This document shows, piece by piece, positions 17,318 through 26,286 of a stretch of 64,000 nucleotides of DNA. The position numbers were made by a program, and so were the translations under genes. The stretch covers positions 3,720,001-3,784,000 of the forward strand of contig NZ_CP041046.1 of the NCBI RefSeq assembly GCF_006385595.1. Direction: 5' to 3'. A model generated the notes under the pieces. That model had not been told where the DNA came from and did not search any database. It saw nothing but the letters and a program-made list of their open reading frames with translations. Within the stretch, counting starts at the first letter, position 1, and the number at the start of each line of letters is the position of its first letter. Source of the stretch: Luteibacter pinisoli. Lineage in GTDB: Bacteria > Pseudomonadota > Gammaproteobacteria > Xanthomonadales > Rhodanobacteraceae.

Positions 17318-18733
17318 ATGAGCCGACTGGTCGTCATTTCTAATCGCGTGGCCCTGCCGAAACAAACGCAGACCGGTGGCCTTGCGTCAGCCATGAATGC
17401 GGCGCTGCAGGAGATGGGGGGATTGTGGTTTGGGTGGAGCGGCAACATCGCCGCCGAAACCGGCAAGGAACTGCACGAGGTGGAAGACGGGCATATCGCC
17501 TACGCCACCATCGACATGTCCAAGGCCGACCACGACGACTACTACAGCGGCTTTGCCAACCGCGCGTTGTGGCCACTGTTCCACTACCGCGCCGACCTGG
17601 TCGACTACCGCCGCGACCACCTCGAAGGCTACCTGCGGGTGAACCGGATCTTCGCCAAGCGCGTGGCGAAGCTGCTGAAGAAAGACGACGTGGTCTGGGT
17701 GCACGATTACCACCTGATCCCGCTGGCGGCGATGCTGCGCGAACTGGGCGTGGAGAACCGCATCGGTTTCTTCCTGCACACGCCGCTGCCGGCGGCCGGC
17801 CTGCTGATCACCCTGCCCCGCCACCGCGAACTGCTCGAACCGCTGGCCTCGTACGACCTGGTCGGCCTGCACACCCAGCGCGACCTGCGCGCGCTCGAAG
17901 ACTATTTCCTGCATGAACTGGGCGCCGCCATGCGTACTGGCGGCCGCATCCGCGCCGCCAATGGGCGCATCTTCCGCGCGGGCGTGTTCCCCATCAGCAT
18001 CGACACGGCCGAGGCCGTGGAACTGGCCCACCGTGCCGAAGACAGCGGCGCCGTCGGCAAGCTCAAGGCCTCGATCGACGACCGCGCCCTGATCATCGGC
18101 GTGGACCGGCTGGACTACTCGAAGGGCCTGCCGGAGCGTTTCGACGGCTTTGCCCGCCTGCTGCGCGACCACAAGGACCTGCGCGGCCGGGTCTCCCTGC
18201 TGCAGATCGCCCCACCGTCGCGTTCGGATGTGCCGGAGTACCGCTCACTGCGCCGGGAGCTGGAGCGCAGCGCGGGCCACATCAATGGCCAATACGCCGA
18301 GCCCGACTGGGTGCCGATCCGCTACGTCAACAAATCCTTCGGCCACAAGGTGCTCGCCGGCTACTTCCGCGTGGCCAAGGTCGGCCTGGTGACGCCCCTG
18401 CGCGACGGCATGAACCTGGTGGCCAAGGAATACGTGGCCTGCCAGGATCCGCAGGATCCGGGCGTGCTCGTGCTTTCGCGCTTCGCGGGCGCGGCGCAGG
18501 AGCTGGATGCGGCCCTGCTGGTGAACCCGTCCGACCTGGACGAAGTGTCCGAGGCGCTGAAACGCGCCCTGGAAATGCCGCTGAAGGAACGGCGGATGCG
18601 CTGGCAGTCGATGATGGACGTGCTGGAACGCAACGACATCACCTACTGGCGGAACAACTTCCTCCACGCGCTGATGGAGCCGCCGAAGGTGAAGCCGGAA
18701 ATCTACGTCCAGACCCCGATGACCGCACCCTGA
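17318..18733 (+). CDS. otsA: Trehalose-6-phosphate synthase
   Basis: A 471-residue GT20 glycosyltransferase that joins UDP-glucose to glucose-6-phosphate. The N-terminus RLVVISNRVALP and the conserved WVHDYHLIPL are family signatures, and the C-terminal nucleotide-binding region contains TPLRDGMNLVAKEYVACQ. The order otsB-otsA forms a two-gene operon that runs against pgeF, leaving only 15 bases between their stops. Confidence 0.97.
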   Translation: MSRLVVISNRVALPKQTQTGGLASAMNAALQEMGGLWFGWSGNIAAETGKELHEVEDGHIAYATIDMSKADHDDYYSGFANRALWPLFHYRADLVDYRRDHLEGYLRVNRIFAKRVAKLLKKDDVVWVHDYHLIPLAAMLRELGVENRIGFFLHTPLPAAGLLITLPRHRELLEPLASYDLVGLHTQRDLRALEDYFLHELGAAMRTGGRIRAANGRIFRAGVFPISIDTAEAVELAHRAEDSGAVGKLKASIDDRALIIGVDRLDYSKGLPERFDGFARLLRDHKDLRGRVSLLQIAPPSRSDVPEYRSLRRELERSAGHINGQYAEPDWVPIRYVNKSFGHKVLAGYFRVAKVGLVTPLRDGMNLVAKEYVACQDPQDPGVLVLSRFAGAAQELDAALLVNPSDLDEVSEALKRALEMPLKERRMRWQSMMDVLERNDITYWRNNFLHALMEPPKVKPEIYVQTPMTAP

Positions 18734-18748
18734 CGCGAGGCGCCAGGG

Positions 18749-19483
18749 TTAGCGGGTCCAGATCAGGCTGGCGAACCGGCCGCTCTGCGCACCGTCACGG
18801 CGATAGGAAAACAGGCGCTCGTCGGTAAAGGTGTCGAAACCCCCGCCGCTGACCTGGGTGATGCCTGCCGCCGCCAGGCGCCGACGGGCCAGGACGTACA
18901 GGTCACAGAGCCAATGCCCGGGGCGGGTGGCCTCGAACGCCTCGGCCGCGCCGGGGTCATGGGCGACGAAGGCGTCGCGCACCTCCTCCCCCACTTCATA
19001 CGATCGGCCGCCAATCGCCGGCCCGAGCCAGGCCTGGATGCCTTCGGCGTCCATCATCTTCAACGTGTTCTCGAGGACCCCGGCCGCCAGCCCACGCCAG
19101 CCGGCATGGGCCGCACCGATCACCTGGCCATCGGCCGAGGCGAACAGCACCGGCAGGCAGTCCGCCGTGAGGATGGCCAGCACCTGGCCGGGGCCACGGG
19201 CGACGGCCGCGTCGGCCTCGGATTCCGGGACGGCAGCCACCGAGGCGTCCGCGACATCCGTCCCGTGCACCTGCTTCAGCCACAGCGGCGCCGCCGGCAG
19301 GCCCAGTGCGGTGACCACGCTGGCGCGGTTAGCCGCCACGGCGCCGAGGTCGTCCCCTGAGCGCAGCCCGAGATTCAGCCGTCCGTAGGGCCCGAGCGAG
19401 ACGCCCGGCCCCTGACGGGTGGACACCGCGGTCTCGACACCCTCGGGTGCCGGCCACTCCGGGCGGATCCAGGCGTCGACCAC
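18749..19483 (-). CDS. pgeF: PgeF/YfiH, purine-nucleoside/peptidoglycan-editing multicopper-like enzyme
   Basis: 244 residues from a GTG located 2 bases after the rluD stop. Metal ligands of the family are visible in KQVHGTDV, TADCLPVLF and HAGWRG. PgeF removes misincorporated L-Ser from UDP-MurNAc peptides in E. coli, and homologues also show adenosine phosphorylase/deaminase activity; older annotations say laccase or polyphenol oxidase. Tight linkage to rluD matches the widespread rluD-pgeF pair. Confidence 0.93.
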   Translation of the reverse strand: MVDAWIRPEWPAPEGVETAVSTRQGPGVSLGPYGRLNLGLRSGDDLGAVAANRASVVTALGLPAAPLWLKQVHGTDVADASVAAVPESEADAAVARGPGQVLAILTADCLPVLFASADGQVIGAAHAGWRGLAAGVLENTLKMMDAEGIQAWLGPAIGGRSYEVGEEVRDAFVAHDPGAAEAFEATRPGHWLCDLYVLARRRLAAAGITQVSGGGFDTFTDERLFSYRRDGAQSGRFASLIWTR

Positions 19484-19485
19484 GG

Positions 19486-20463
19486 TCAGTCCTCGATCGG
19501 GTGGATGGCCGTGTCGGCGCGCAGGGCCTCGATCAGGGCTTCCTGGTCCGCCGGGCGCGGCGAGGTGAAGGCAAGCGCCTCCCCGGTGATCGGGTGGGTG
19601 AAGGCCAGGTGCTCGGCGTGCAGGGCCTGGCGCTTGAACCCACGCAGGGCGTCGATCAGGTCCTGGCTGGCGCCGCGCGGCAGGCGCAGGCCGCTGCCAT
19701 AAAGCTGGTCGCCCACCAGCGGGTGGCCGATATGGGCCATGTGCACGCGAATCTGGTGCGTGCGGCCCGTTTCCAGGTTGCACTGCAGGACGGTATGGGC
19801 GCGGAAGCGGTCGCGGACCCGGTAATGGGTGACCGCCCGCTTGCCGCCCTGCTCCTCGTCACGGATGCCCTGCTTCAGGCGATCGTGCTGGTGGCGGCCC
19901 AGGGGCTCGTCCACCGTGCCGCCGGCCACCATGGTGCCCAGGACGATGGCCTCGTACTGGCGGTGGACGTCGTGCTCGGAGAGCATCTTCACCAGGGCGG
20001 TCTGGGCGGCGATGGTCTTGGCGACCACCATCAGGCCCGAGGTGTCCTTGTCCAGGCGATGGACGATACCCGCGCGCGGCACTTCGGCCAGCGACGGCAC
20101 CCGGTGCAGCAGGGCATTGAGCATCGTCCCGGCGGGATTGCCCGCCCCGGGGTGCACCACCAGGCCCACCGGCTTGTCGACCACCATCAGGTCGTCGTCC
20201 TCGTAGACGACGTCCAGGGCGATGTCCTCGGGCTGGGCATTGCCCACTTCCACGGCCAGTTCGGCCTCCAGGACCACCGACTCGCCCCCGTGCAGGAGCT
20301 GGCGCGGCGCCGCCGGGGCGCCGTTCAGCAGGACTTTGCCGTCCTTGATCCACGCCGTGAGGCGCGATCGTGAGTATTCCGGGAACATCTCGGCCAAAGA
20401 CTGGTCGAAACGCCGTCCCGCGGCCGTTAGTGGCACTTCGGCCTCATGTCGTACCGTCGTCAT
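19486..20463 (-). CDS. rluD: RluD, 23S rRNA pseudouridine synthase
   Basis: 325 residues. An N-terminal S4 RNA-binding domain (YSRSRLTAWIKDGKVLLNG) is followed by the RluA-type catalytic domain with the active-site Asp in HRLDKDTSGL. It modifies uridines of helix 69 (1911, 1915 and 1917 in E. coli numbering) during large-subunit assembly. It is divergent from bamD, as in E. coli, with 69 bases between the starts. Confidence 0.96.
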   Translation of the reverse strand: MTTVRHEAEVPLTAAGRRFDQSLAEMFPEYSRSRLTAWIKDGKVLLNGAPAAPRQLLHGGESVVLEAELAVEVGNAQPEDIALDVVYEDDDLMVVDKPVGLVVHPGAGNPAGTMLNALLHRVPSLAEVPRAGIVHRLDKDTSGLMVVAKTIAAQTALVKMLSEHDVHRQYEAIVLGTMVAGGTVDEPLGRHQHDRLKQGIRDEEQGGKRAVTHYRVRDRFRAHTVLQCNLETGRTHQIRVHMAHIGHPLVGDQLYGSGLRLPRGASQDLIDALRGFKRQALHAEHLAFTHPITGEALAFTSPRPADQEALIEALRADTAIHPIED

Positions 20464-20532
20464 ACCGCCCCGCCCGGCCGAAGGCCGGTTTCGGCTATCA
20501 TGCCCATTCGCTTAAGCATCCGAACCCTCTCA

Positions 20533-21363
20533 ATGCGTGCAACTAAGATCACCATTCTGCTCGTCCTCGCCTTGTCGATGAGCGCCTGCTCGATGTTTCG
20601 CAGCAAGAAGGAGACGATCGACACCATGCCGATCGACCGCCTTTATGCGAACGCGCACGATTCGCTGGAGCACGCCGACTATGCTGCGGCGGAAAAGGCC
20701 TACCAGCGGCTTATCGCGCGTTTTCCGTCTGGCGATGTGAACGAGCAATCGCAGATCGAACTGGCTTACGCGCAGTACAAAGACAACAAGCCGGATGACG
20801 CGTACTCGACGATTAACCGCTTCATCAAGACGTTCCCGACCCATAAGCATGCAGATTATGCCTATTACCTGCGCGGTCTGATCAATTTTGATCGCACCGG
20901 CGGCATTCTGGAGCGTTACCTGCAGCGTGGCGATGATACCGGCGCGACCCGTCGCGACCAGGGTTTCAACCTGACCGCGTTCGACGATTTCAGCCAGCTG
21001 ACCCGTCGTTACCCCAACAGCGCGTACGCCACGGACGCCCGCCAGCGCATGATTTACCTGCGTAACCAGCTGGCCCGCTTCGAAATCCACGTGGCGGAGT
21101 ACTACCTGCGCACGAAGTCGTACATCGCCTCGGCCGACCGCGCCCAGTACGTGGTGGAGCATTACCAGCAGTCCCCGGAAACGGCGGACGCCCTGGCGAT
21201 CCTCACCCGCAGCTACCTGGCCCTCGACCGCCAGCCGCTGGCCGACCAGAGCCGCAAGGTGCTGGCCCTGAACTACCCGGACCACCCGTACCTCACGGAC
21301 CCGAACTGGCCGCACCACCCCTCGATCTGGCGCAAGGCCATCCCGTTCTCGGGACACCACTAA
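20533..21363 (+). CDS. bamD: BamD, outer-membrane assembly lipoprotein
   Basis: 276 residues from MRATKITILL. The signal peptide ends at a lipobox (SMSAC), giving an acylated Cys near residue 18. The mature part is TPR repeats (DYAAAEKAYQRLIARFPSG; NKPDDAYSTINRFIKTFP). BamD is the essential lipoprotein partner of BamA in outer-membrane beta-barrel insertion. A longer in-frame start upstream overlaps rluD and would lose the signal peptide position. A strong terminator follows. Confidence 0.95.
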   Translation: MRATKITILLVLALSMSACSMFRSKKETIDTMPIDRLYANAHDSLEHADYAAAEKAYQRLIARFPSGDVNEQSQIELAYAQYKDNKPDDAYSTINRFIKTFPTHKHADYAYYLRGLINFDRTGGILERYLQRGDDTGATRRDQGFNLTAFDDFSQLTRRYPNSAYATDARQRMIYLRNQLARFEIHVAEYYLRTKSYIASADRAQYVVEHYQQSPETADALAILTRSYLALDRQPLADQSRKVLALNYPDHPYLTDPNWPHHPSIWRKAIPFSGHH

Positions 21364-21369
21364 AAGAAG

Positions 21370-21395
21370 AAGCCGGCGAAAGCCGGCTTTTTTTT
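21370..21395 (+). terminator. Intrinsic terminator of bamD
   Basis: Stem AAGCCGGC (21370-21377) with GCCGGCTT (21382-21389), GAAA tetraloop, followed by an unbroken T run to 21395. It sits 6 bases after the bamD stop and immediately before the end of nadE on the other strand. Confidence 0.92.
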
Positions 21396-21397
21396 GC

Positions 21398-23014
21398 TCA
21401 GCGCCAGCCCGAGGTGATGGGGTAGCGGCGTTCGCGGCCGAAGGCCTTGGTGGTGACGCGGGGGCCGGGGGCTGCCTGGCGGCGCTTGAACTCGTTGATG
21501 AAGACCATGCGGATCACCCGGCGCACCGTGGCGTCGTCGTGGCCAGCGGCGATGATGTCTTCCGCGGAGGCCTCGCCTTCGATGAAGTGCTCGAGGATCG
21601 CGTCGAGTTCGTCGTACGGCGGCAGCGAATCCTCGTCCTTCTGCTCGTGGCGCAACTCCGCCGACGGCGGGCGCTCGATCACCGCCATGGGGATGGCGCC
21701 ATCGACGCCGGCACGCCAGCGCGACAGGGCGAACACCACCGTCTTGTACACGTCCTTCAGCGGCGCGTACGCACCACACATGTCGCCGTAGAGGGTGGCG
21801 TAGCCCACCGCCATCTCGCTCTTGTTGCCCGTGGAGAGCAGCAGGCGGCCGGTCTTGTTCGACATGGCCATCAGCAGCACGCCGCGCGCACGCGACTGCA
21901 GGTTTTCCTCGGTGATATCCGGGGCACGCCCGGCAAACACCGGCGCCAGCGCGCCGGTGAAGGCCTCATAGATGCCTTCGATCGGCAGCACGTGGTACTC
22001 GACGCCCAGGTGCTCGGCCTGCGCCTTGGCTTCGCGTAGCGAAAGGTCCGAGGTGAACTGGGTCGGCATCATCACCGCGGTGACCTTGTCCTTGCCCAGG
22101 GCGTCCACGGCCAGGGCGAGGGTCAGGGCGGAGTCGATACCGCCGGAAAGCCCCAGCAACACGCCGCCGAAGTGATTCTTGCCTACGTAATCGCGGATGC
22201 CGCGGACGATGCCGGCATACATCACCTCGTGGGCGCTGCGCGTATCCGCGGCCGGCCAGTCGATCGGGGTCAGCTGCTTCGTGCTGCTGTCGTACTCCAC
22301 GCCCAGCAGCAGGTCTTCGAAGAACGGCGCGCGGGCGGCGATAGTGCCGTCCGGCTGCACCAGCAGCGAGTGGCCGTCGAACAGGAGATCGTCCTGGCCG
22401 CCGACGAGGTTGACGTAGGCGATGGCCACGCCGTTCTCGGTGGCGCGTCGGCGCAGCAGCTCTTCACGCGTGGCGGCCTGGCGCTGGTCGTAAGGCGAGG
22501 CGTTGATCACCAGGATCAGCTCGGCCCCCGCCTGCGCGGCATGGGCGGCCGGCTCGGCCTCCCAGATGTCCTCGCACACCAGCATGCCCACGCGGACACC
22601 TTCGATGGTGAACACATGGGTCTCTTCGCCGGCACGGAAGTACCGCTTCTCGTCGAACACCGTGTAATTCGGCAGTGCCTGCTTGTGGTACGTCCACTCC
22701 ACCTTGCCCTCGCGGATCAGCGAGGCCGCGTTGAACACTTCGCCGCGGGTATCCGGGTAGCCGACGATGGCCGCGATCCCCGTGAGGTCCGGCGCCAAGG
22801 CGGCCAGTTCACGGCCGCAGGCTTCGAGGAAGCTGGGACGCTGGAGCAGGTCTTCCGGCGGGTAGCCGGAGATCGTCAGTTCGGGGAAGGCGATAAGCGA
22901 GGCACCGAGGCGGTCACGCGCCTCGGCCGCCAGGGCCCTCACCCGCTGCGCGTTGTCAGCGGTGGCACCGACCGGAAAGTCGTGCTGGGCCAGGGCGAAG
23001 CGAAAGGTGGACAT
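21398..23014 (-). CDS. nadE: Glutamine-dependent NAD+ synthetase
   Basis: 538 residues from MSTFRFALAQHDF. An N-terminal nitrilase-type glutaminase domain (about 1-260) shows the Glu-Lys-Cys triad in FPELTISGYPPED, YHKQALPNY and LVCEDIWE. The C-terminal NAD synthase domain has the P-loop-like SGGIDSALTLALAVDALG. It amidates nicotinate adenine dinucleotide, the last step of NAD synthesis. The start codon lies inside the 3' arm of a perfect 12-bp inverted repeat (23012-23048); an alternative ATG 11 codons upstream sits in the other arm. Confidence 0.95.
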   Translation of the reverse strand: MSTFRFALAQHDFPVGATADNAQRVRALAAEARDRLGASLIAFPELTISGYPPEDLLQRPSFLEACGRELAALAPDLTGIAAIVGYPDTRGEVFNAASLIREGKVEWTYHKQALPNYTVFDEKRYFRAGEETHVFTIEGVRVGMLVCEDIWEAEPAAHAAQAGAELILVINASPYDQRQAATREELLRRRATENGVAIAYVNLVGGQDDLLFDGHSLLVQPDGTIAARAPFFEDLLLGVEYDSSTKQLTPIDWPAADTRSAHEVMYAGIVRGIRDYVGKNHFGGVLLGLSGGIDSALTLALAVDALGKDKVTAVMMPTQFTSDLSLREAKAQAEHLGVEYHVLPIEGIYEAFTGALAPVFAGRAPDITEENLQSRARGVLLMAMSNKTGRLLLSTGNKSEMAVGYATLYGDMCGAYAPLKDVYKTVVFALSRWRAGVDGAIPMAVIERPPSAELRHEQKDEDSLPPYDELDAILEHFIEGEASAEDIIAAGHDDATVRRVIRMVFINEFKRRQAAPGPRVTTKAFGRERRYPITSGWR

Positions 23015-23048
23015 GGGGGATCCGTGGGGTTCGCGGGGATCCCCCATG
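23012..23048 (-). promoter_or_regulatory. Inverted repeat covering the nadE start region
   Basis: Perfect 12-bp arms, CATGGGGGATCC (23012-23023) and GGATCCCCCATG (23037-23048), with a 13-base spacer. In nadE mRNA the 3' arm contains the GGA ribosome-binding bases and the ATG, so folding would hide both. It could instead be a DNA operator. The structure is seen; the function is inferred. Confidence 0.55.
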
Positions 23049-23068
23049 ATACCGCTTGTGCCGGACGC

Positions 23069-23788
23069 CTACTCCACGGGGACGTCGTAGATGAAGGGAG
23101 GCACGGCGGACGGCAAGGTGAAATGCCACCACTCCTGCGGGTAATTACTGAAGCCTTCCGCCGCCATCGCCTTGAGCAGCCGTTCGCGGCTGGCCTTCTG
23201 CGCGGGCGTGATCCGCGGATCGGCGGTGTGCGCGAGCGGATCGAAGAAGTCGAAGTTCGTGCCCATGTCCAGCGGCTCGCAACGAGCACCATCGCAGTGC
23301 ATCAGCGTGAGGTCCACCGTCGCACCGCGGCTATGACCGGAGACCGGCGCGATGTATTCGCCGAGCAGCTTGTCCTTGCCCAGGTTCGGGTAGTGCCCCG
23401 CCTTCGTCGAGGTGTCGGAGAGATCGCCGGCCCAGCGGACAAACGCCGTGACCGCACGTGCCGGGCGGTAGCAGTCCCACACGCGCAACCCGTATCCCTC
23501 GTGGCGCAGCCGGGCCTCGACGCGTGCCAGCGCCTTTGCCGCATCCGTGCGCAGAAAGCATTTCGCGGACTTGTACCCGTCCACGGGGGCACCGGTGAAG
23601 TTGTCCGAGCCGGCGTATTTCACGTCCTCATCGAGGCGGGGCGACAGCGTCCGGACATCGACCATGCCTGCTTCAGCCATGGAATGCGCGGGCGACAGGG
23701 GTGGCGGCGCATCGGCCGCCACGGCTTCAAGGGCAAGCGCGCACGCGAGTAAAAGCGAGGTCTTCAAAATCGTTGCTGAAATCGGCAT
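23069..23788 (-). CDS. VanX/DdpX-type D-alanyl-D-alanine dipeptidase, exported
   Basis: A 239-residue peptidase of family M15D. Zinc ligands and catalytic residues fit VanX: His152 and Asp159 in SGHSRGATVDL, Glu219 and His222 in QEWWHF, and the conserved YRP at 107-109. A signal peptide ends near residue 26 (VAADA), so it acts in the periplasm on D-Ala-D-Ala or related D,D-dipeptides, not in vancomycin resistance. The start overlaps the upstream gene by 62 bases; a TTG seven codons later would also give a good signal peptide. It is the last gene of the leftward arm of the murein-peptide island. Confidence 0.88.
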   Translation of the reverse strand: MPISATILKTSLLLACALALEAVAADAPPPLSPAHSMAEAGMVDVRTLSPRLDEDVKYAGSDNFTGAPVDGYKSAKCFLRTDAAKALARVEARLRHEGYGLRVWDCYRPARAVTAFVRWAGDLSDTSTKAGHYPNLGKDKLLGEYIAPVSGHSRGATVDLTLMHCDGARCEPLDMGTNFDFFDPLAHTADPRITPAQKASRERLLKAMAAEGFSNYPQEWWHFTLPSAVPPFIYDVPVE

Positions 23789-26282
23789 CGGGATCGACCT
23801 TGGTCAGACGTAGCTGGTCCGGGGCGGAGAGGTCGAGCCATGGCTCGGCGTCCATCCGCTTGCCATCCCACTGTACGAGGTATCGCTGTCCCACGCGCTC
23901 GAGCGTGCCCTTCATCACCGGGGAGCGAGCCGCCGTGAAACGTATACCGCCCTTGCCGGGGCACACGCTCACCTCACCGAACCAGGGGTCGTGCCATACG
24001 CCCGTGAAGCCGGCAGCCTCCTTCGCCGTGGCGACGACACGCCCCGACGTATCCGGTGCACGCGACGCGTCCGGCGCGGCGGACGTCGCGGCGGCGATGC
24101 GGTCCGCGTACTCACCCACCGTATGCGCTTCGGCGGGCGCGGTGAACCGCTTCAGCATCGTTTCGGCCAGGGTGTCGCGCGCATCCTCGCTACCGCCGCT
24201 CATGAGGATGACGAAGCCACTACGGCGCTCGGGCAACAGGCTTACCGTGGAGTAATAGCCGGACAACGTGCCCGTGTGCGACACGCTCCACTGCCCGTCG
24301 ACATCGGCCAGGCGCCAGCCATACCCGTAGCCATACAGGTGCGTGTCGTTCCAGGCGCTGCGGCGCTCACCGACCGCCATGGGGTTCTGGATCGCCCACA
24401 GGGGCGCACGCTGCGCCGTGTCGAGCCAGCGCAGCTGTGCCTCGTCGGGTGACAGCCAGTTGCCGGCCCAGCGCAGCATGTCGCCGAGGTTGCAGCGAAT
24501 GCCGCCAGCCGCGGCCGACGTGATATCGAGCACCTCGCAACTCGCCAGGCCAAGCGGCGCGAACACCTCGCGGTGCATGAGCGTGTCGTACGAGGCGCCA
24601 CCCGCGGCGGCCGCCACCTCGCCGGCCACGACGTACATGAGGTTGTCGTAGGCATAGGTCGAACGAAAGCTGTGCGCCGGCTTGAGGTAGGCCAGGCCGG
24701 CCAGGATGTCCTTGCGGGTGAACGTATTGGGTTCCGGCCACAGCATCAGGTCACCGGCCCCTTCGCGTAGCCCGGTGTTGTGGATCAGCAGGTCACGCAC
24801 CTGCATCTGCTGCGTCACCCATGGGTCGTTCATGCGGAAATCGGGAAGATACTTCGTCACCGGGTCGTCCCAGCGCAGCTTCCCCTGCGCCACCAGGCGG
24901 GCCAGCAGGGCGGTGGTCATGGCCTTGCTGTTCGATGCGATCTTGAATCGGGTCGTCGCATCCACGTCCTTGCCCGCGAAGCGGGTGAACGCCACCTTGC
25001 CTTCGTCGATCACGCCGATGGCTACGCCGGAGACCTTGTAACGCGCGACGGCTTCGTCGACCAGCTCGTCGTTGGAGGCGACCGCGGGTTTCGCCGTGGC
25101 GGCCTGGATATCCGCGCTCCACACCCGCAGCAGGTTACCGCCCCATAGCTTCGCGATGTCGGCGTCGGAGAAGCCGCGGCGTTTCAGGCCAGCGGTGACG
25201 TTGCGGGTTTCCGAGGCATCCATCCAGCCGGTGATCTCGCCACCGCCATCGAAATCCGAGGCGATGCCGACATGGTCGATACCGGCGACCTGGACCATGT
25301 GCTGGATATGGTTGAGGAAATCGTCGAGCGTGGCCAGGGGATGCTCACGCTGGATGGCCTGCATGCCTTCCGCGTACGCCGGCAGGTAGTCGTGCTTTTC
25401 GCTGTCGTAGGCAGTGTCGCCGGCACTTTTCGCGACGCGTGCCTGCAGGGCCCTCTCGGCCGCTTCCCGTGCCGGGTCCTTCTTCAGGAACTCCTTGTAG
25501 GCGACGGCCTGCACCACGCCACCCTTTGCCGCCACGGCGCGCAGGAGATCGTCGGGCAGGTTGCGTGGGTGGTCGGTGAGCGCCCGCGATGACGAGTGCG
25601 ACGCGATGATCGGTGCCTTCGACAGCGCGAGCACGTCACGTACGCAGGCATCCGACGCATGCGAGATGTCCACCATCATGCCCAGTGCATTCGCGCGTGC
25701 CACCACCTGGCGCCCGAACGGCGTGATCCCGAGGTTGCTGTCGGGCTTGTCGCCAAGGTCCTTGTCCGGCAGGGAGCTGCCGCACAGGTCGTTGTTGCCC
25801 ACGTGCGCCAGCCCGATGTAGCGGGCCCCGCGCGAGAAGGCGGTGTCCAGTCGGCGTATATCGTGTCCCAGCGAATAGCCGTTCTCGATACCGATCATCG
25901 CGGAGAGCACGCCTGCAGCCTTGTTCGCGCGCACGGCGTCCGGGGTGCGTGCCGCACGGATCTGCCCCGGATAGGTCTTCAGCATCCGGTCGATCGCGTC
26001 GTACTTGCGCGTCGCCTGCGCCACGGCCTTCGCATAGCCCGCCTCGGTTAACGGCCCCTGCGCGACGTAGATCACGAAGAACGCGGCATCCAGGCCGCCC
26101 CGGCGCATCTTCGGAAGGTCCACCTTCAGTGGGCCGTCCTTGCCCGGGTCGAACTTCGGATCCGCCATATACGACAGCGGGATATCCACGTGCGTATCGA
26201 GGGTGAGCGGGTGGTCCTGCGCCGCCGCGGCCGAAGCCGCGACGAGCAGGGCGAGACAGGTCAGGCGTGTCGTCGGCCGCAT
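23727..26282 (-). CDS. Fused M19 dipeptidase and serine beta-lactamase-like hydrolase
   Basis: An 851-residue exported two-enzyme protein. The signal peptide (1-22) starts at MRPTTRLTC, 4 bases after the TonB receptor; an upstream start would extend into that gene. Domain 1 (about 25-390) is a membrane-dipeptidase fold: HVD (31-33), Glu133 in GIENG, His208, His229 in ASHS, and Asp343 in IASDFDGGG, all candidate zinc ligands. Domain 2 (about 405-715) is a penicillin-binding-protein/class C-type hydrolase: SxxK at Ser450-Lys453, YDN at 545-547, HTG at 669-671. A small C-terminal domain (about 755-845) resembles those following D-aminopeptidase-like hydrolases. Both active sites look intact. Substrates are probably D-amino-acid-containing peptides. 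Confidence 0.87.
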   Translation of the reverse strand: MRPTTRLTCLALLVAASAAAAQDHPLTLDTHVDIPLSYMADPKFDPGKDGPLKVDLPKMRRGGLDAAFFVIYVAQGPLTEAGYAKAVAQATRKYDAIDRMLKTYPGQIRAARTPDAVRANKAAGVLSAMIGIENGYSLGHDIRRLDTAFSRGARYIGLAHVGNNDLCGSSLPDKDLGDKPDSNLGITPFGRQVVARANALGMMVDISHASDACVRDVLALSKAPIIASHSSSRALTDHPRNLPDDLLRAVAAKGGVVQAVAYKEFLKKDPAREAAERALQARVAKSAGDTAYDSEKHDYLPAYAEGMQAIQREHPLATLDDFLNHIQHMVQVAGIDHVGIASDFDGGGEITGWMDASETRNVTAGLKRRGFSDADIAKLWGGNLLRVWSADIQAATAKPAVASNDELVDEAVARYKVSGVAIGVIDEGKVAFTRFAGKDVDATTRFKIASNSKAMTTALLARLVAQGKLRWDDPVTKYLPDFRMNDPWVTQQMQVRDLLIHNTGLREGAGDLMLWPEPNTFTRKDILAGLAYLKPAHSFRSTYAYDNLMYVVAGEVAAAAGGASYDTLMHREVFAPLGLASCEVLDITSAAAGGIRCNLGDMLRWAGNWLSPDEAQLRWLDTAQRAPLWAIQNPMAVGERRSAWNDTHLYGYGYGWRLADVDGQWSVSHTGTLSGYYSTVSLLPERRSGFVILMSGGSEDARDTLAETMLKRFTAPAEAHTVGEYADRIAAATSAAPDASRAPDTSGRVVATAKEAAGFTGVWHDPWFGEVSVCPGKGGIRFTAARSPVMKGTLERVGQRYLVQWDGKRMDAEPWLDLSAPDQLRLTKVDPDADFSNDFEDLAFTRVRACP

Positions 26283-26286
26283 GGCG

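Noticed and set aside
18749..19483. Laccase/polyphenol oxidase
   Set aside because: Older name for the PgeF/YfiH family; no blue-copper oxidase domains are present.
23069..23788. Vancomycin-resistance gene vanX
   Set aside because: It has a signal peptide and no vanH/vanA partners; a catabolic D,D-dipeptidase role fits better.
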